From assembly GCF_036345255.1 (NCBI RefSeq), contig NZ_CP107783.1, positions 3,955,501 through 4,019,500 of the forward strand: a stretch of DNA of 64,000 bases. Direction: 5' to 3'. This document shows positions 37,803 to 45,881 of this stretch, piece after piece. A model generated the notes under the pieces. The model saw only the letters and a list, made by a program, of their open reading frames with translations, searched no databases and was not told the DNA's origin. This DNA is from Streptomyces sp. NBC_00569. Lineage in GTDB: Bacteria > Actinomycetota > Actinomycetes > Streptomycetales > Streptomycetaceae. Numbering within the stretch: the stretch's first letter is position 1; each line of letters starts with the position of its first letter. A program made the translations under genes and the position numbers.

Positions 37803-39269
37803 CTACTTGTCGGCGGTCACCGGGATGTCGAGGACGACCCGTGTGCCGCGGCCGGGCGCCGGAACCATGTCGAACGATCCACTCAACTCACCCTCGACCA
37901 GAGTGCGTACGATCTGCAGGCCCAGGTTGCCGGCGCGCTTCGGGTCGAAGCCCTCGGGCAGGCCCACGCCGTCGTCGGTGACGGTGATCAGGAGGCGGGC
38001 GTCCTTGGTGGTGCCGCCGCGCACCGCCGAGACCTCGACCGTGCCGGTGTCGCCCTGACGGAAGCCGTGCTCCAGGGCGTTCTGCAGGACCTCGGTGAGG
38101 ACCATCGACAGCGGCGTCGCGACCTCCGCGTCCAGGATGCCGAAGCGGCCGGTACGCCGGCCCGTGACCACGCCCGGTGAGATCTCCGCGACCATGGCGA
38201 GGACCCGGTCGGCGATCTCGTCGAACTCCACGCGCTCGTCCAGGTTCTGGGAGAGCGTCTCGTGGACGATGGCGATCGAGCCGACGCGGCGCACCGCTTC
38301 CTCCAGGGCCTCGCGACCGCTGTCGGAGTCGATGCGGCGGGCCTGGAGGCGCAACAGGGCGGCGACGGTCTGGAGGTTGTTCTTCACCCGGTGGTGGATC
38401 TCCCGGATGGTCGCGTCCTTGGTGATCAACTCCCGCTCGCGGCGGCGCAGTTCGGTGACGTCGCGCAGGAGGACGAGGGAACCGATCCGGGTGCCCTTGG
38501 GCTTGAGGGGGATCGCGCGGAGCTGGATCGACCCCTCCTCCCCCTCGATCTCGAACTCGCGCGGCGCCCAGCCGCTGGCCACCTTGGCGAGCGCCTCGTC
38601 CACCGGGCCGCGCGACGGGGCGAGTTCGGCCGTCGTCCGGCCGAGGTGGTGCCCGACCAGGTCGGCGGAGAAGCCGAGCCGGTGGTACGCGGAGAGCGCG
38701 TTCGGCGACGCGTACTGGACGACGCCGTCCGCGTCGAGGCGGATGAGGCCGTCGCCGACGCGCGGGGAGGCGTCCATGTCGACCTGCTGACCCGGGAACG
38801 GGAACGACCCGGCCGCGATCATCTGGGCGAGGTCGGAGGCCGACTGGAGATAGGTCAGTTCGAGGCGGGAGGGGGTACGGACCGTGAGCAGGTTCGTGTT
38901 GCGGGCGATCACACCGAGGACGCGCCCTTCCCTGCGTACGGGGATGGACTCGACCCGTACCGGGACCTCCTCGCGCCACTCGGGGTCGCCCTCGCGGACG
39001 ATGCGGCCCTCATCGAGGGCGGCGTCCAGAAGGGGGCGGCGGCCGCGCGGGACGAGATGGCCGACCATGTCGTCCTGGTACGAGGTGGGGCCGGTGTTGG
39101 GCCGCATCTGCGCCACGGAGACGTAACGGGTGCCGTCGAGCGTGGGAACCCACAGCACGAGGTCGGCGAAGGACAGGTCGGAGAGCAGCTGCCACTCCGA
39201 GACCAGCAGATGCAGCCACTCGAGGTCGGAGTCACCGAGGGCCGTGTGCTGGCGTACGAGGTCGTTCAT
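37803..39269 (-). CDS. PdtaS-like sensor histidine kinase (GAF-PAS-HisKA_2-HATPase)
   Basis: The 488-residue cytoplasmic kinase has an N-terminal GAF-type domain (about residues 10-150, LVLWVPTLDGTRYVSVAQ), and a PAS domain (about 170-280, DGLIRLDADGVVQYASPNALSAYHRLGF). A HisKA_2 dimerisation helix has EIHHRVKNNLQTVAALLRLQARR with the phospho-acceptor at His292 or His293. The ATPase has VLTEVLQNALEHGF (N-box Asn397) and TDDGVGLPEGF. No membrane segment is seen. In mycobacteria PdtaS pairs with an ANTAR RNA-binding regulator, whose gene is not adjacent here. A dre-like site lies 230 bases upstream. Confidence 0.92.
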   Translation of the reverse strand: MNDLVRQHTALGDSDLEWLHLLVSEWQLLSDLSFADLVLWVPTLDGTRYVSVAQMRPNTGPTSYQDDMVGHLVPRGRRPLLDAALDEGRIVREGDPEWREEVPVRVESIPVRREGRVLGVIARNTNLLTVRTPSRLELTYLQSASDLAQMIAAGSFPFPGQQVDMDASPRVGDGLIRLDADGVVQYASPNALSAYHRLGFSADLVGHHLGRTTAELAPSRGPVDEALAKVASGWAPREFEIEGEEGSIQLRAIPLKPKGTRIGSLVLLRDVTELRRRERELITKDATIREIHHRVKNNLQTVAALLRLQARRIDSDSGREALEEAVRRVGSIAIVHETLSQNLDERVEFDEIADRVLAMVAEISPGVVTGRRTGRFGILDAEVATPLSMVLTEVLQNALEHGFRQGDTGTVEVSAVRGGTTKDARLLITVTDDGVGLPEGFDPKRAGNLGLQIVRTLVEGELSGSFDMVPAPGRGTRVVLDIPVTADK

Positions 39270-39498
39270 GGAGGGCACGGAGCCGAGGGTACCTGGCGGG
39301 TTCCGGCCCGAAGACACCCGCGGGCCGCGGCGCCTGGGAGGGACCCTCAGCCCTCCCGGCACCGCAGCCCGGAGTTGCAACAGCCGTCGGGTGTGCGGTC
39401 CCGTCGGCCATGTGAGGACCCGCCGCAGTCAGGGCAGAGAGCGCCGGTTCCTCGGTCCGTCCTCCTGTGCGGGGAGGACGGAGGCTTTACCATCGCAT

Positions 39499-39514
39499 TG
39501 TGGACTAGACCATT
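39499..39514 (-). promoter_or_regulatory. dre-like DasR site upstream of the histidine kinase gene
   Basis: On the minus strand the site reads AATGGTCTAGTCCACA, matching the DasR consensus ACTGGTCTAGACCACT at 13 of 16 positions, with both half-sites intact. It lies between the tetR stop (39524) and the kinase start (39269), in a 254-base gap that holds no other gene. Confidence 0.65.
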
Positions 39515-39523
39515 CTGTCATGT

Positions 39524-40165
39524 CTACGCGTTGGACGATGTTTGTTGTTGTCTCTTCGTATCCGCTTTCGCGGCCGCGGGCCAGGCCGCCATCGCCAGGT
39601 CGGCGAGTGACTCGAGATCGCTCCGGCTCGCGCCGTCGCGGGCCTGCTGGGACATCCCCTGGAAGACCGCCCCTGTATAGCGTGCCAGAGCCGCCGCGTC
39701 CGTGTCGGACGGAAGCTCCCCTTCCGCGATACCCGCACGAATTCGGGTCTCGAAAGCGGCGATATCCGCCTGCCGCCGGTCGCGCAGGCCGTCCTCGATC
39801 CCCGGCGTGGTGCAGTTGGCCGCCGCGTGGACGACCAGGCAGCCGTGCGGCAGGCCGGGGCGCGTGAACGCGGCCGCGGCCTCGTGGAGCAGGCGGGCCA
39901 GCGCGGCGCGGGCCGTGGGCTCCTCGGCGCAGGCGCGCTCCCCGAACGAGGCGTGCGCGGCGCTGTAGAACCTGACGACCTCGTCGAACAGTGTCTTCTT
40001 GTCGCCGAAGGCCGCGTAGAGGCTGGGGGCGCCGATATCCATGGCCCGGGTCAGGTCGGCGACCGTCGTCGCCTCGTAGCCGTGTTCCCAGAAGGCGTGC
40101 ATCGCCTTCTCCAGGGCGGCGTCCCGGTCGAAGGAGCGGGGCCGTCCGCGCTGCTTGGTCGCCAT
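39524..40165 (-). CDS. TetR family transcriptional regulator
   Basis: The 213-residue regulator begins MATKQRGRPRSFDRDAALEKAMHAFWEHGYEATTVADLTRAMDIGAPSLYAAFGDKKTLF, a canonical TetR helix-turn-helix. It has a ligand domain with Cys residues (HGCLVVHAAANCTTPG), the pattern of AcrR/NemR-like electrophile sensors. ATG 40165 has no long leader. A partial palindrome at 40176-40191 just upstream is a probable autoregulatory operator. Regulated genes other than itself are unclear. Confidence 0.87.
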   Translation of the reverse strand: MATKQRGRPRSFDRDAALEKAMHAFWEHGYEATTVADLTRAMDIGAPSLYAAFGDKKTLFDEVVRFYSAAHASFGERACAEEPTARAALARLLHEAAAAFTRPGLPHGCLVVHAAANCTTPGIEDGLRDRRQADIAAFETRIRAGIAEGELPSDTDAAALARYTGAVFQGMSQQARDGASRSDLESLADLAMAAWPAAAKADTKRQQQTSSNA

Positions 40166-40175
40166 CCGCGAATTC

Positions 40176-40191
40176 TATAGCGGGCGCTAGA
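40176..40191. promoter_or_regulatory. TetR-type operator TATAGCG-GG-CGCTAGA
   Basis: The near-perfect dyad (6 of 7 base pairs) lies 11 bases upstream of the tetR start, resembling the TCTAGCG...CGCTAGA sites common for TetR regulators with this N-terminus. Confidence 0.5.
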
Positions 40192-40220
40192 GAAGAGCGG
40201 GTGCCGAAGCAGAGCGGGAG

Positions 40221-41291
40221 TCAGTGCGTCTCCGTCACCTTCGCCAGCGCCCTCGGGGCGTCCGGGTCCTGGCCACGGGCGATGGTGACCTCGTACGCGA
40301 GGAGCTGAAGCGGGATGATCTCCAGGACCGGCTGGACCTCCTCCGCGACGCCCTCGGTCGGCAGGACGAACCCTGCCGATGCCTGGTCCACCTGCGCCCT
40401 GGGGCCGATGACGACGAGGTCGGCGCCGCGGCCGCGCAGCCGGTCGAGCACGGGCTGGAGCATGCTGCCGCCCTTGCCGTCCGTGACGACGGCGATGACC
40501 GGTGAGATGTTGTCGACCATGGCGAGCGGGCCGTGCAGCAGGTCGGCGCCCGAGTAGGACAGGGCCGGGATGTAGCTGGTCTCCATGAGTTTGAGGGCGG
40601 CCTCCTTGGCGGTCGGATAGCCGTAACCGCGCGAGGTGATCACCATGCGGTTCGCGAAGCGGTAGCGGGAGGCGAGGGTGCGCACCTCGTCCTGGCGGTC
40701 CAGGAGCTGCTGGGCGAGGCCGGGCAGCACACCGGCGGGCGAGCCGTCGCCGCCGCGCAGTCCCTCGACGAAGAGGTAGAGCGCGAGCAGGGACGCGGTG
40801 TACGTCTTGGTGGCCGGGAGCGCCTTCTCCGGGCCCGCCATGATGTCGATGTGGTGCTCGGAGACGGCGGCGAGCGGTGAGTCCGGGTTGTTGGTCACCG
40901 CGAGGGTGATCGCGCCGGCCGCGCGGGCCGCCTTCGTGGAGGCGACCAGGTCGGGCGAGCCGCCCGACTGACTGACGGTGACGGCCAGCACGTCGCGCAG
41001 GTCGGGCCGGGCGCCGTACGCCGTCGTGGTGGACATGGAGGCCAGGCCGCACGGCATCCCGAGCTGGATCTCCAGCAGGTACTTCGCGTAGAGGGCGGCG
41101 TTGTCTGAGGTGCCGCGGGCGGTGAGCAGGACGAAGCGGGGCGCCTGCGCCACGACCAGCCGGGCCACCTCGTGGATGCGGGGAGCGCCGGTGTCGAGGA
41201 GGCGGCGCAGCACCGCGGGCTGCTCGGCCATCTCGCGGGCCATGATCCGGCCCGGCTGCTCGCTCTTCGGGGCCGACGGGGTGGCGGTCAT
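40221..41291 (-). CDS. SIS-domain sugar isomerase/deaminase (GlmS-like, no glutaminase domain)
   Basis: The 356-residue protein has two SIS domains: FVLLTARGTSDNAALYAKYLLE with VTVSQSGGSPDLVASTKAARAAG, and VITSRGYGYPTAKEAALKLMETSYIPALSYSGADLLHGPLAMV. This is the isomerase half of glucosamine-6-phosphate synthase without the N-terminal glutaminase. It likely deaminates or isomerises an amino-sugar phosphate. ATG 41291 follows GGAGGAGTCC. It is divergent from nagB, sharing an intergenic dre, which ties it to GlcNAc metabolism. Confidence 0.88.
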   Translation of the reverse strand: MTATPSAPKSEQPGRIMAREMAEQPAVLRRLLDTGAPRIHEVARLVVAQAPRFVLLTARGTSDNAALYAKYLLEIQLGMPCGLASMSTTTAYGARPDLRDVLAVTVSQSGGSPDLVASTKAARAAGAITLAVTNNPDSPLAAVSEHHIDIMAGPEKALPATKTYTASLLALYLFVEGLRGGDGSPAGVLPGLAQQLLDRQDEVRTLASRYRFANRMVITSRGYGYPTAKEAALKLMETSYIPALSYSGADLLHGPLAMVDNISPVIAVVTDGKGGSMLQPVLDRLRGRGADLVVIGPRAQVDQASAGFVLPTEGVAEEVQPVLEIIPLQLLAYEVTIARGQDPDAPRALAKVTETH

Positions 41292-41507
41292 GTGGACTCC
41301 TCCGGAGGGGCGGTCGCGGGTGCGGCGGGCGGGGCCGGCCGGGCTCCTCCTGTGCACGCTCGGTTCCACTCTGGGGGCTGACGCGGGCGCTCGCCCGCGT
41401 CAGCGGGTCCGGGCGTGGCGGCTTCGAGGTGCCGTCGGCTCGGGGAGCGCCGAGCATGGTCGGACGGGGGCGTACGCCCCGTGACCGGCCGGGCATCCTC
41501 TGCTAGA

Positions 41508-41523
41508 TTGGTCTATACCACAT
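41508..41523. promoter_or_regulatory. dre (DasR-responsive element) upstream of nagB
   Basis: ATTGGTCTATACCACA differs from the consensus ACTGGTCTAGACCACT at three positions. It lies 40 bases before the nagB start and about 217 before the divergent SIS gene, so DasR could control both. Confidence 0.85.
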
Positions 41524-41562
41524 GCGCAGCACCCCATCCTCGACCAGATCGGCAGGCCCAGC

Positions 41563-42348
41563 GTGGAAGTTGTGATCGTCCCGGACGCCAAGGCAGGCGG
41601 CGAGCTCATCGCCGAGGCGATGGCCCAGCTGCTGCGCCGCAAGCCCGACGCCCTGCTCGGTGTGGCCACCGGCTCGACCCCGCTGCCCATCTACGAGGCG
41701 CTGGCCGCCAAGGTCGGCGGCGGCGAGGTCGACGCGTCGAAGGCCCGTATCGCCCAGCTCGACGAGTACGTGGGACTGCCGACCGGACACCCCGAGTCCT
41801 ACCGGGCGACCGTGCTGCGCGAGGTCGTCGAGCCGCTCGGCCTGAGCGAGGGCTCCTTCATGGGCCCGGACGGCAGCGCCGAGGACGTGCAGGCGGCCTG
41901 CGAGGCGTACGACAAGGCGCTCGCCGCCGCCGGCGGTGTGGACCTCCAGCTGCTCGGCATCGGCACCGACGGACACATCGGCTTCAACGAGCCGTGCTCG
42001 TCGATCGCCTCCCGTACGCGGATCAAGACGCTGACCCAGCAGACCATCGCGGACAACGCGCGCTTCTTCGACGGCGACCTCGACCAGGTGCCGCGCCACG
42101 TCATCACGCAGGGCATCGGCACGATCCTGGAGGCGCGGCATCTGGTGCTGCTCGCCACCGGCGAGGGCAAGGCGGACGCCGTGGCGGCGACCGTCGAGGG
42201 ACCGGTGGCCTCCGTGGTGCCGGCGTCGGCGCTCCAGCTGCACCCGCACGCGACGGTCGTCGTCGACGAGGGGGCGGCGTCCAAGCTCAAGCTCTCCGAT
42301 TACTTCCGGCACACGTACGCGAACAAGCCCGCTTGGCAGGGGCTGTAA
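41563..42348 (+). CDS. nagB: Glucosamine-6-phosphate deaminase
   Basis: The 261-residue enzyme converts glucosamine-6-phosphate to fructose-6-phosphate and ammonia, feeding GlcNAc into glycolysis. Family landmarks are LGVATGSTPLPIYEAL (phosphate loop), IAQLDEYVGLP with the catalytic Asp, LLGIGTDGHIGFNEPCSS with the His-Glu pair and LLATGEGKADAV. The GTG start at 41563 gives VEVVIVPDAKAGG, the conserved N-terminus. The dre at 41508-41523 indicates DasR control, relieved by glucosamine-6-phosphate, the enzyme's substrate. Confidence 0.95.
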   Translation: MEVVIVPDAKAGGELIAEAMAQLLRRKPDALLGVATGSTPLPIYEALAAKVGGGEVDASKARIAQLDEYVGLPTGHPESYRATVLREVVEPLGLSEGSFMGPDGSAEDVQAACEAYDKALAAAGGVDLQLLGIGTDGHIGFNEPCSSIASRTRIKTLTQQTIADNARFFDGDLDQVPRHVITQGIGTILEARHLVLLATGEGKADAVAATVEGPVASVVPASALQLHPHATVVVDEGAASKLKLSDYFRHTYANKPAWQGL

Positions 42349-42357
42349 GCGAGTCCG

Positions 42358-42417
42358 GGCAGACATGAAGGTGCCGGTCACCCCTCACCGGGGGTGACCG
42401 GCACCTTCATGTCTGCC
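42358..42417. terminator. Very strong bidirectional terminator between nagB and the GH3 gene
   Basis: A perfect 27-bp stem (42358-42384 with 42391-42417) encloses a 6-base loop, TCACCG. It starts ten bases after the nagB stop and is the longest perfect hairpin I noticed in the window. Confidence 0.92.
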
Positions 42418-42457
42418 GTCCGCGCGAGCGGCGGCGCCCCTGGGAGGGACGCTCGGC

Positions 42458-43951
42458 TCACCCGGCGACGATCACCTCGGCGGCCGCCAGACCGCACACC
42501 CGGGCCGCGCCGTGTGTCGCCACGTGCAGGGCGCCCTGCGGCGGCGCCTGCGGTACGCCCATCTCGACCACGACCGTGTCGGGGCGGGCCTCGAGGAGCG
42601 TGTCCAGCGACTGAGCCATCCACGCGTGGCGGTGGGCGTCGCGGACCACGGCGACGATGCGGCGGTCCCCCGCCGCGGCGAGGGCGGCGGCGCCCGCGTC
42701 CGCGCCGGAGAAGCTGCCGGTCTCCGTGCCGGGCAGCAGCCGCTCCAGTTCGGCGGCGACACCCCACGGCGTCTCGTCGCCGACGGCGATGTTGGCGACG
42801 GGCGTGAAGGCGGCGACGTACGGCGCCTCGGTGACGGGGGCTGCGTGCTCACCGCGCGTGACGGTCACCGCCCGCCGCGCCGCGACCAGGCCGATCCCGG
42901 AGTCGGGCGCGCCCCCCGCGTGCGCGGCCGCGCCCGGCTCCGAGGTCCACCGGGCGAGCGAACGCACCCGCGCCGCGGCGTCGGCGAGCCGCTCCTCGGG
43001 CAGGTCCCCCGCGTGCACCGCGGCGACGAGAGCGTCGCGCAGCCGCAGGACCGTGTCGTCGTCGGCGAGCCCGCCGCCGACACAGATGGCGTCGGCGCCG
43101 GCCGCGATGGCGAGGACGCTGCCGCGCTCGATGCCGTACGTGGCGGAGATGGCCTGCATCTCCATGCCGTCGGTGACGATCAGCCCTTCGTACCCCAGTT
43201 CCTCGCGGAGCAGGCCGGTCAGGATGCGGCGCGAGAGGGTGGCGGGGCGGTCCGGGTCCAGGGCGGGCACGAGGATGTGGGCGCTCATCACCGCGCGCGT
43301 GCCGGCCGCGATCGCCGCGCGGAACGGGGCGAGTTCACGCTCGTGGAGGACGTCGAGGCCCACGTCGATGCGCGGCATGTCGTGGTGCGAGTCGACGGCG
43401 GTGTCTCCGTGGCCGGGGAAGTGCTTGGTGCAGGCGGCGACGCCCGCGGACTGCAGGCCGGTGACGTACGCGGCGGTGTGGCGGGAGACGAGGCCGGTGT
43501 CGGCGCCGAAGGACCGTACGCCGATGACGGGGTTGGCCGGGTTGGAGTTGACGTCCGCGGACGGGGCCCAGTTGAGGTTGACGCCGCAGGCGGCCAGGCG
43601 GCGGCCGAGTTCGGCGGCGACGGACCGGGTGAGCTCCACGTCGTCGACCGCGCCCAGGGCGTGGTTGCCGGGGAACGAGGAGCCGGAGCGCACCTCCAGT
43701 CGGGTGACGTCACCGCCCTCCTCGTCGATGGCGACCAGGACGTCGTCGCGCTCGGCCCGCAACTGGGCGGTCAGGGCGGTCAGTTGCTCGGGCGAGGCGA
43801 TGTTCCGGCCGAACAGGCCGACGGAGGCGAGGCCCTCGCCGAGCCGGCGCAGCAGCCAGTCGGGGGCGCTGGTGCCGGTGAAGCCGGGCTGGAGGACGGT
43901 GAGCGCGTCCCGGGTGAGGGTGTCGGTGCCGCGTGCGGTGAGTGTCGTCAT
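42458..43951 (-). CDS. nagZ: Glycoside hydrolase family 3 beta-N-acetylhexosaminidase
   Basis: The 497-residue enzyme has the NagZ-type GH3 signature KHFPGHGDTAVDSHHDMP (acid/base His) near residue 180, and LIVTDGMEMQAI with the Asp nucleophile near residue 270. A second C-terminal domain is present, as in actinobacterial GH3. No signal peptide is evident, so it probably hydrolyses imported chitobiose or muropeptide GlcNAc inside the cell. It lies nine bases after dasC, hence last gene of the das operon. The nagZ symbol is by family; the S. coelicolor gene has only a locus number in my memory. Confidence 0.88.
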   Translation of the reverse strand: MTTLTARGTDTLTRDALTVLQPGFTGTSAPDWLLRRLGEGLASVGLFGRNIASPEQLTALTAQLRAERDDVLVAIDEEGGDVTRLEVRSGSSFPGNHALGAVDDVELTRSVAAELGRRLAACGVNLNWAPSADVNSNPANPVIGVRSFGADTGLVSRHTAAYVTGLQSAGVAACTKHFPGHGDTAVDSHHDMPRIDVGLDVLHERELAPFRAAIAAGTRAVMSAHILVPALDPDRPATLSRRILTGLLREELGYEGLIVTDGMEMQAISATYGIERGSVLAIAAGADAICVGGGLADDDTVLRLRDALVAAVHAGDLPEERLADAAARVRSLARWTSEPGAAAHAGGAPDSGIGLVAARRAVTVTRGEHAAPVTEAPYVAAFTPVANIAVGDETPWGVAAELERLLPGTETGSFSGADAGAAALAAAGDRRIVAVVRDAHRHAWMAQSLDTLLEARPDTVVVEMGVPQAPPQGALHVATHGAARVCGLAAAEVIVAG

Positions 43952-43960
43952 CTGGCGGTG

Positions 43961-44800
43961 TTATCCCTTCACGGCGCCGTCGGTGAGGCCGCTGACGGCC
44001 CTGCGCTGCAGGAAGACGAAGAGGATCAGGATCGGGATCGCGAAGAGCGAGGACGCGGCCATGGTCGCACCCCAGTCGTCGCCGAAGGCCGTCTGGAAGC
44101 TGGAGAGCCACAGCGGCAGCGTCTGCGCCTCGGGCGACTTGTTGAGGACGAGGACCATCGGGAACTCGTTCCAGGCGGTGATGAAGCCGAACATCGAGGT
44201 CGACATCAGGCCGGGCGCGAGCAGCGGCAGGATCACCCTGCGGAAGGCCTGCATACGGGTGCAGCCGTCGACCATCGCGGACTCCTCCAGCTCCCTGGGC
44301 ACGGCGGCGACGAAGCCGCGCAGCGTGAGGAGGGTGAAGGGCAGGATCATCACCATGTAGAAGAGGGTCAGCGGGACGAGGCTGTTCAGCATCGACGCGT
44401 CGCGCACGATCATGTAGATCGCGATGACCATGACTTCCCAGGGCGCCATCTGGGCCAGCATGAACCCGATGACGAAACCGCGGCGGCCCTTGAACCGCAT
44501 CCGTGCGAGGGCGAACGACGCGGCCAGGCCGATCACCAGCGAGAAGACGACGGCGAGCACGGTCACGGTGACCGAGTTGCGCACCAGCGTCCAGAAGTTG
44601 TCGGCGCCGATCGCCGTCCTGAAGTGCTCGAACGTGATGTCGGTCGGGAACCAGACGGGGTTCTCGCTGATGATGTCGCCGGTCGGCTTGAGCGCCGTCG
44701 CGAACATCCAGTAGACGGGGAAGACGAAGCCGATGAACAGGATCACGGCCGTCACGTTGGGCCAGGCGCGGCGGAACGTCGACGAAGCAGAGCGCTTCAC
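43961..44800 (-). CDS. dasC: N,N'-diacetylchitobiose ABC transporter permease
   Basis: The 279-residue MalG-type permease has about six membrane segments (AVILFIGFVFPVYWMFATAL at the start, GFVIGFMLAQMAPWEVMVIAIYMIV). It has the EAA loop reading EESAMVDGCTRMQAFRRVILPLLAPG near residue 190. It forms the channel with DasB, and a shared ATPase (MsiK, not in the window) energises it. The GTG start overlaps the dasB stop by four bases. Assignment rests on family and the dasA-dasB-dasC-dasR neighbourhood. Confidence 0.93.
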   Translation of the reverse strand: MKRSASSTFRRAWPNVTAVILFIGFVFPVYWMFATALKPTGDIISENPVWFPTDITFEHFRTAIGADNFWTLVRNSVTVTVLAVVFSLVIGLAASFALARMRFKGRRGFVIGFMLAQMAPWEVMVIAIYMIVRDASMLNSLVPLTLFYMVMILPFTLLTLRGFVAAVPRELEESAMVDGCTRMQAFRRVILPLLAPGLMSTSMFGFITAWNEFPMVLVLNKSPEAQTLPLWLSSFQTAFGDDWGATMAASSLFAIPILILFVFLQRRAVSGLTDGAVKG

Positions 44801-45792
44801 AGCTCGTCCTCCTCTTGCTTGAGTACGATCCGGAGGTAGTAGGCGGTCAGCACGAGCAGGATCAGGATCGTCAGGACGGCGATCGCCGCGCCCATGCCGA
44901 AGTGCTGGTTGCCGACGCCCTCGATGTACGCGTACACGGGCAGGATCTCGGTGAGCCGGTCGGGGCCGCCGCCGTTGATCGTGAAGACCTGGACGAACGC
45001 CTTGAAGACCCAGATGATCTCGAGGAACGTCGTCGCGTAGAGGAAGGGCCGCAGATACGGCAGGGTGACCGAGAGGAAGCTCTTCCAGGGGCCGGCGCCG
45101 TCGAGGGACGCGGCTTCGTAGAGCTCCTTGGGGATGGTGGTCGTCGCGGCGTAGAGGTTGATCGCGACGAACGGGATCGACATCCAGACGATCAGCACGG
45201 TGACGACGAAGAACGTCGACATCTGGCTGCCGGTCCAGCTGTAGTCGGCCATGGAGTGCCAGCCGAGCTTGTCGAGGACCCAGTTGACGACGCCGAAGCG
45301 CTCCGCGAACAGCCACTGGTAGACGGTGGTCGCGGCGACGACGGGCATCGCCCAGGCGAGCACGAGCCCGACGAGGAGCAGGACGCGCATGCGCTTGCCG
45401 AGCCGGGCTAGGAGCAGACCGACGAGGGTGCCGATCACCATGATCAGGATGGCGTTGACGAGGGTGAAGACGATGGAGCGTCCGGTCACCCGCCAGAAGT
45501 CCGAACTGGTCAGTACTTCTTGGTAGTTGTCGAAGCCGTTCCACTCGGTGACATGCTGGATCAGCTGTCCCATGTTGAGGTTCTGGAACGACAGGAGCCC
45601 GTCCTTGAGCAGCGGCCAGCCGAGGAGCAGCACGGTGGCCGCGACCGCGGGAAGCAGCAGCAGATAGGGCGTGAGGGCCCCGGCCCGTGCGCGGGCCTGC
45701 TTTCTCGGTCCGCCGGATCCCCCGCCGTCCGCTTTCCGGACCTCCGCCGGACCGGAGGGCGGCCGTTCGGTCTGCACGGTCATGCTCGCCAT
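44797..45792 (-). CDS. dasB: N,N'-diacetylchitobiose ABC transporter permease
   Basis: The 331-residue MalF-type permease has a hydrophilic Pro/Gly/Lys-rich N-terminus of about 35 residues, then YLLLLPAVAATVLLLGWPLL as the first helix, and the EAA loop YEAASLDGAGPWKSFLSVTLPYLRP near residue 225. It is the partner of DasC. ATG 45792 is accepted, with an in-frame ATG at 45783 as an alternative. An intercistronic hairpin separates it from dasA and may lower its expression relative to the binding protein. Confidence 0.92.
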   Translation of the reverse strand: MASMTVQTERPPSGPAEVRKADGGGSGGPRKQARARAGALTPYLLLLPAVAATVLLLGWPLLKDGLLSFQNLNMGQLIQHVTEWNGFDNYQEVLTSSDFWRVTGRSIVFTLVNAILIMVIGTLVGLLLARLGKRMRVLLLVGLVLAWAMPVVAATTVYQWLFAERFGVVNWVLDKLGWHSMADYSWTGSQMSTFFVVTVLIVWMSIPFVAINLYAATTTIPKELYEAASLDGAGPWKSFLSVTLPYLRPFLYATTFLEIIWVFKAFVQVFTINGGGPDRLTEILPVYAYIEGVGNQHFGMGAAIAVLTILILLVLTAYYLRIVLKQEEDEL

Positions 45793-45823
45793 CTCTTTTC
45801 TGGGCCTGCCGGGACACCGTGGA

Positions 45824-45869
45824 CCCCGCGGGGGCGGAGGGCCTGCCGGCGCTCTCCGTCCCCGCGGGG
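45824..45869 (-). terminator. dasA-dasB intercistronic hairpin (attenuator or mRNA-stabilising stem)
   Basis: A 16-bp stem (45824-45839 with 45854-45869) contains one mismatch and lies in the 89-base dasA-dasB gap. Such a stem can stop most transcripts after dasA or protect the dasA mRNA end, giving excess binding protein. Confidence 0.65.
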
Positions 45870-45881
45870 CCTTTTGCTGCC

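Noticed and set aside
42512..44839. 775-codon open frame antisense to the GH3 and dasC genes
   Set aside because: The composition is that of a shadow frame (Gly/Asp/Val/Arg), and the minus strand carries clear enzyme and permease motifs.
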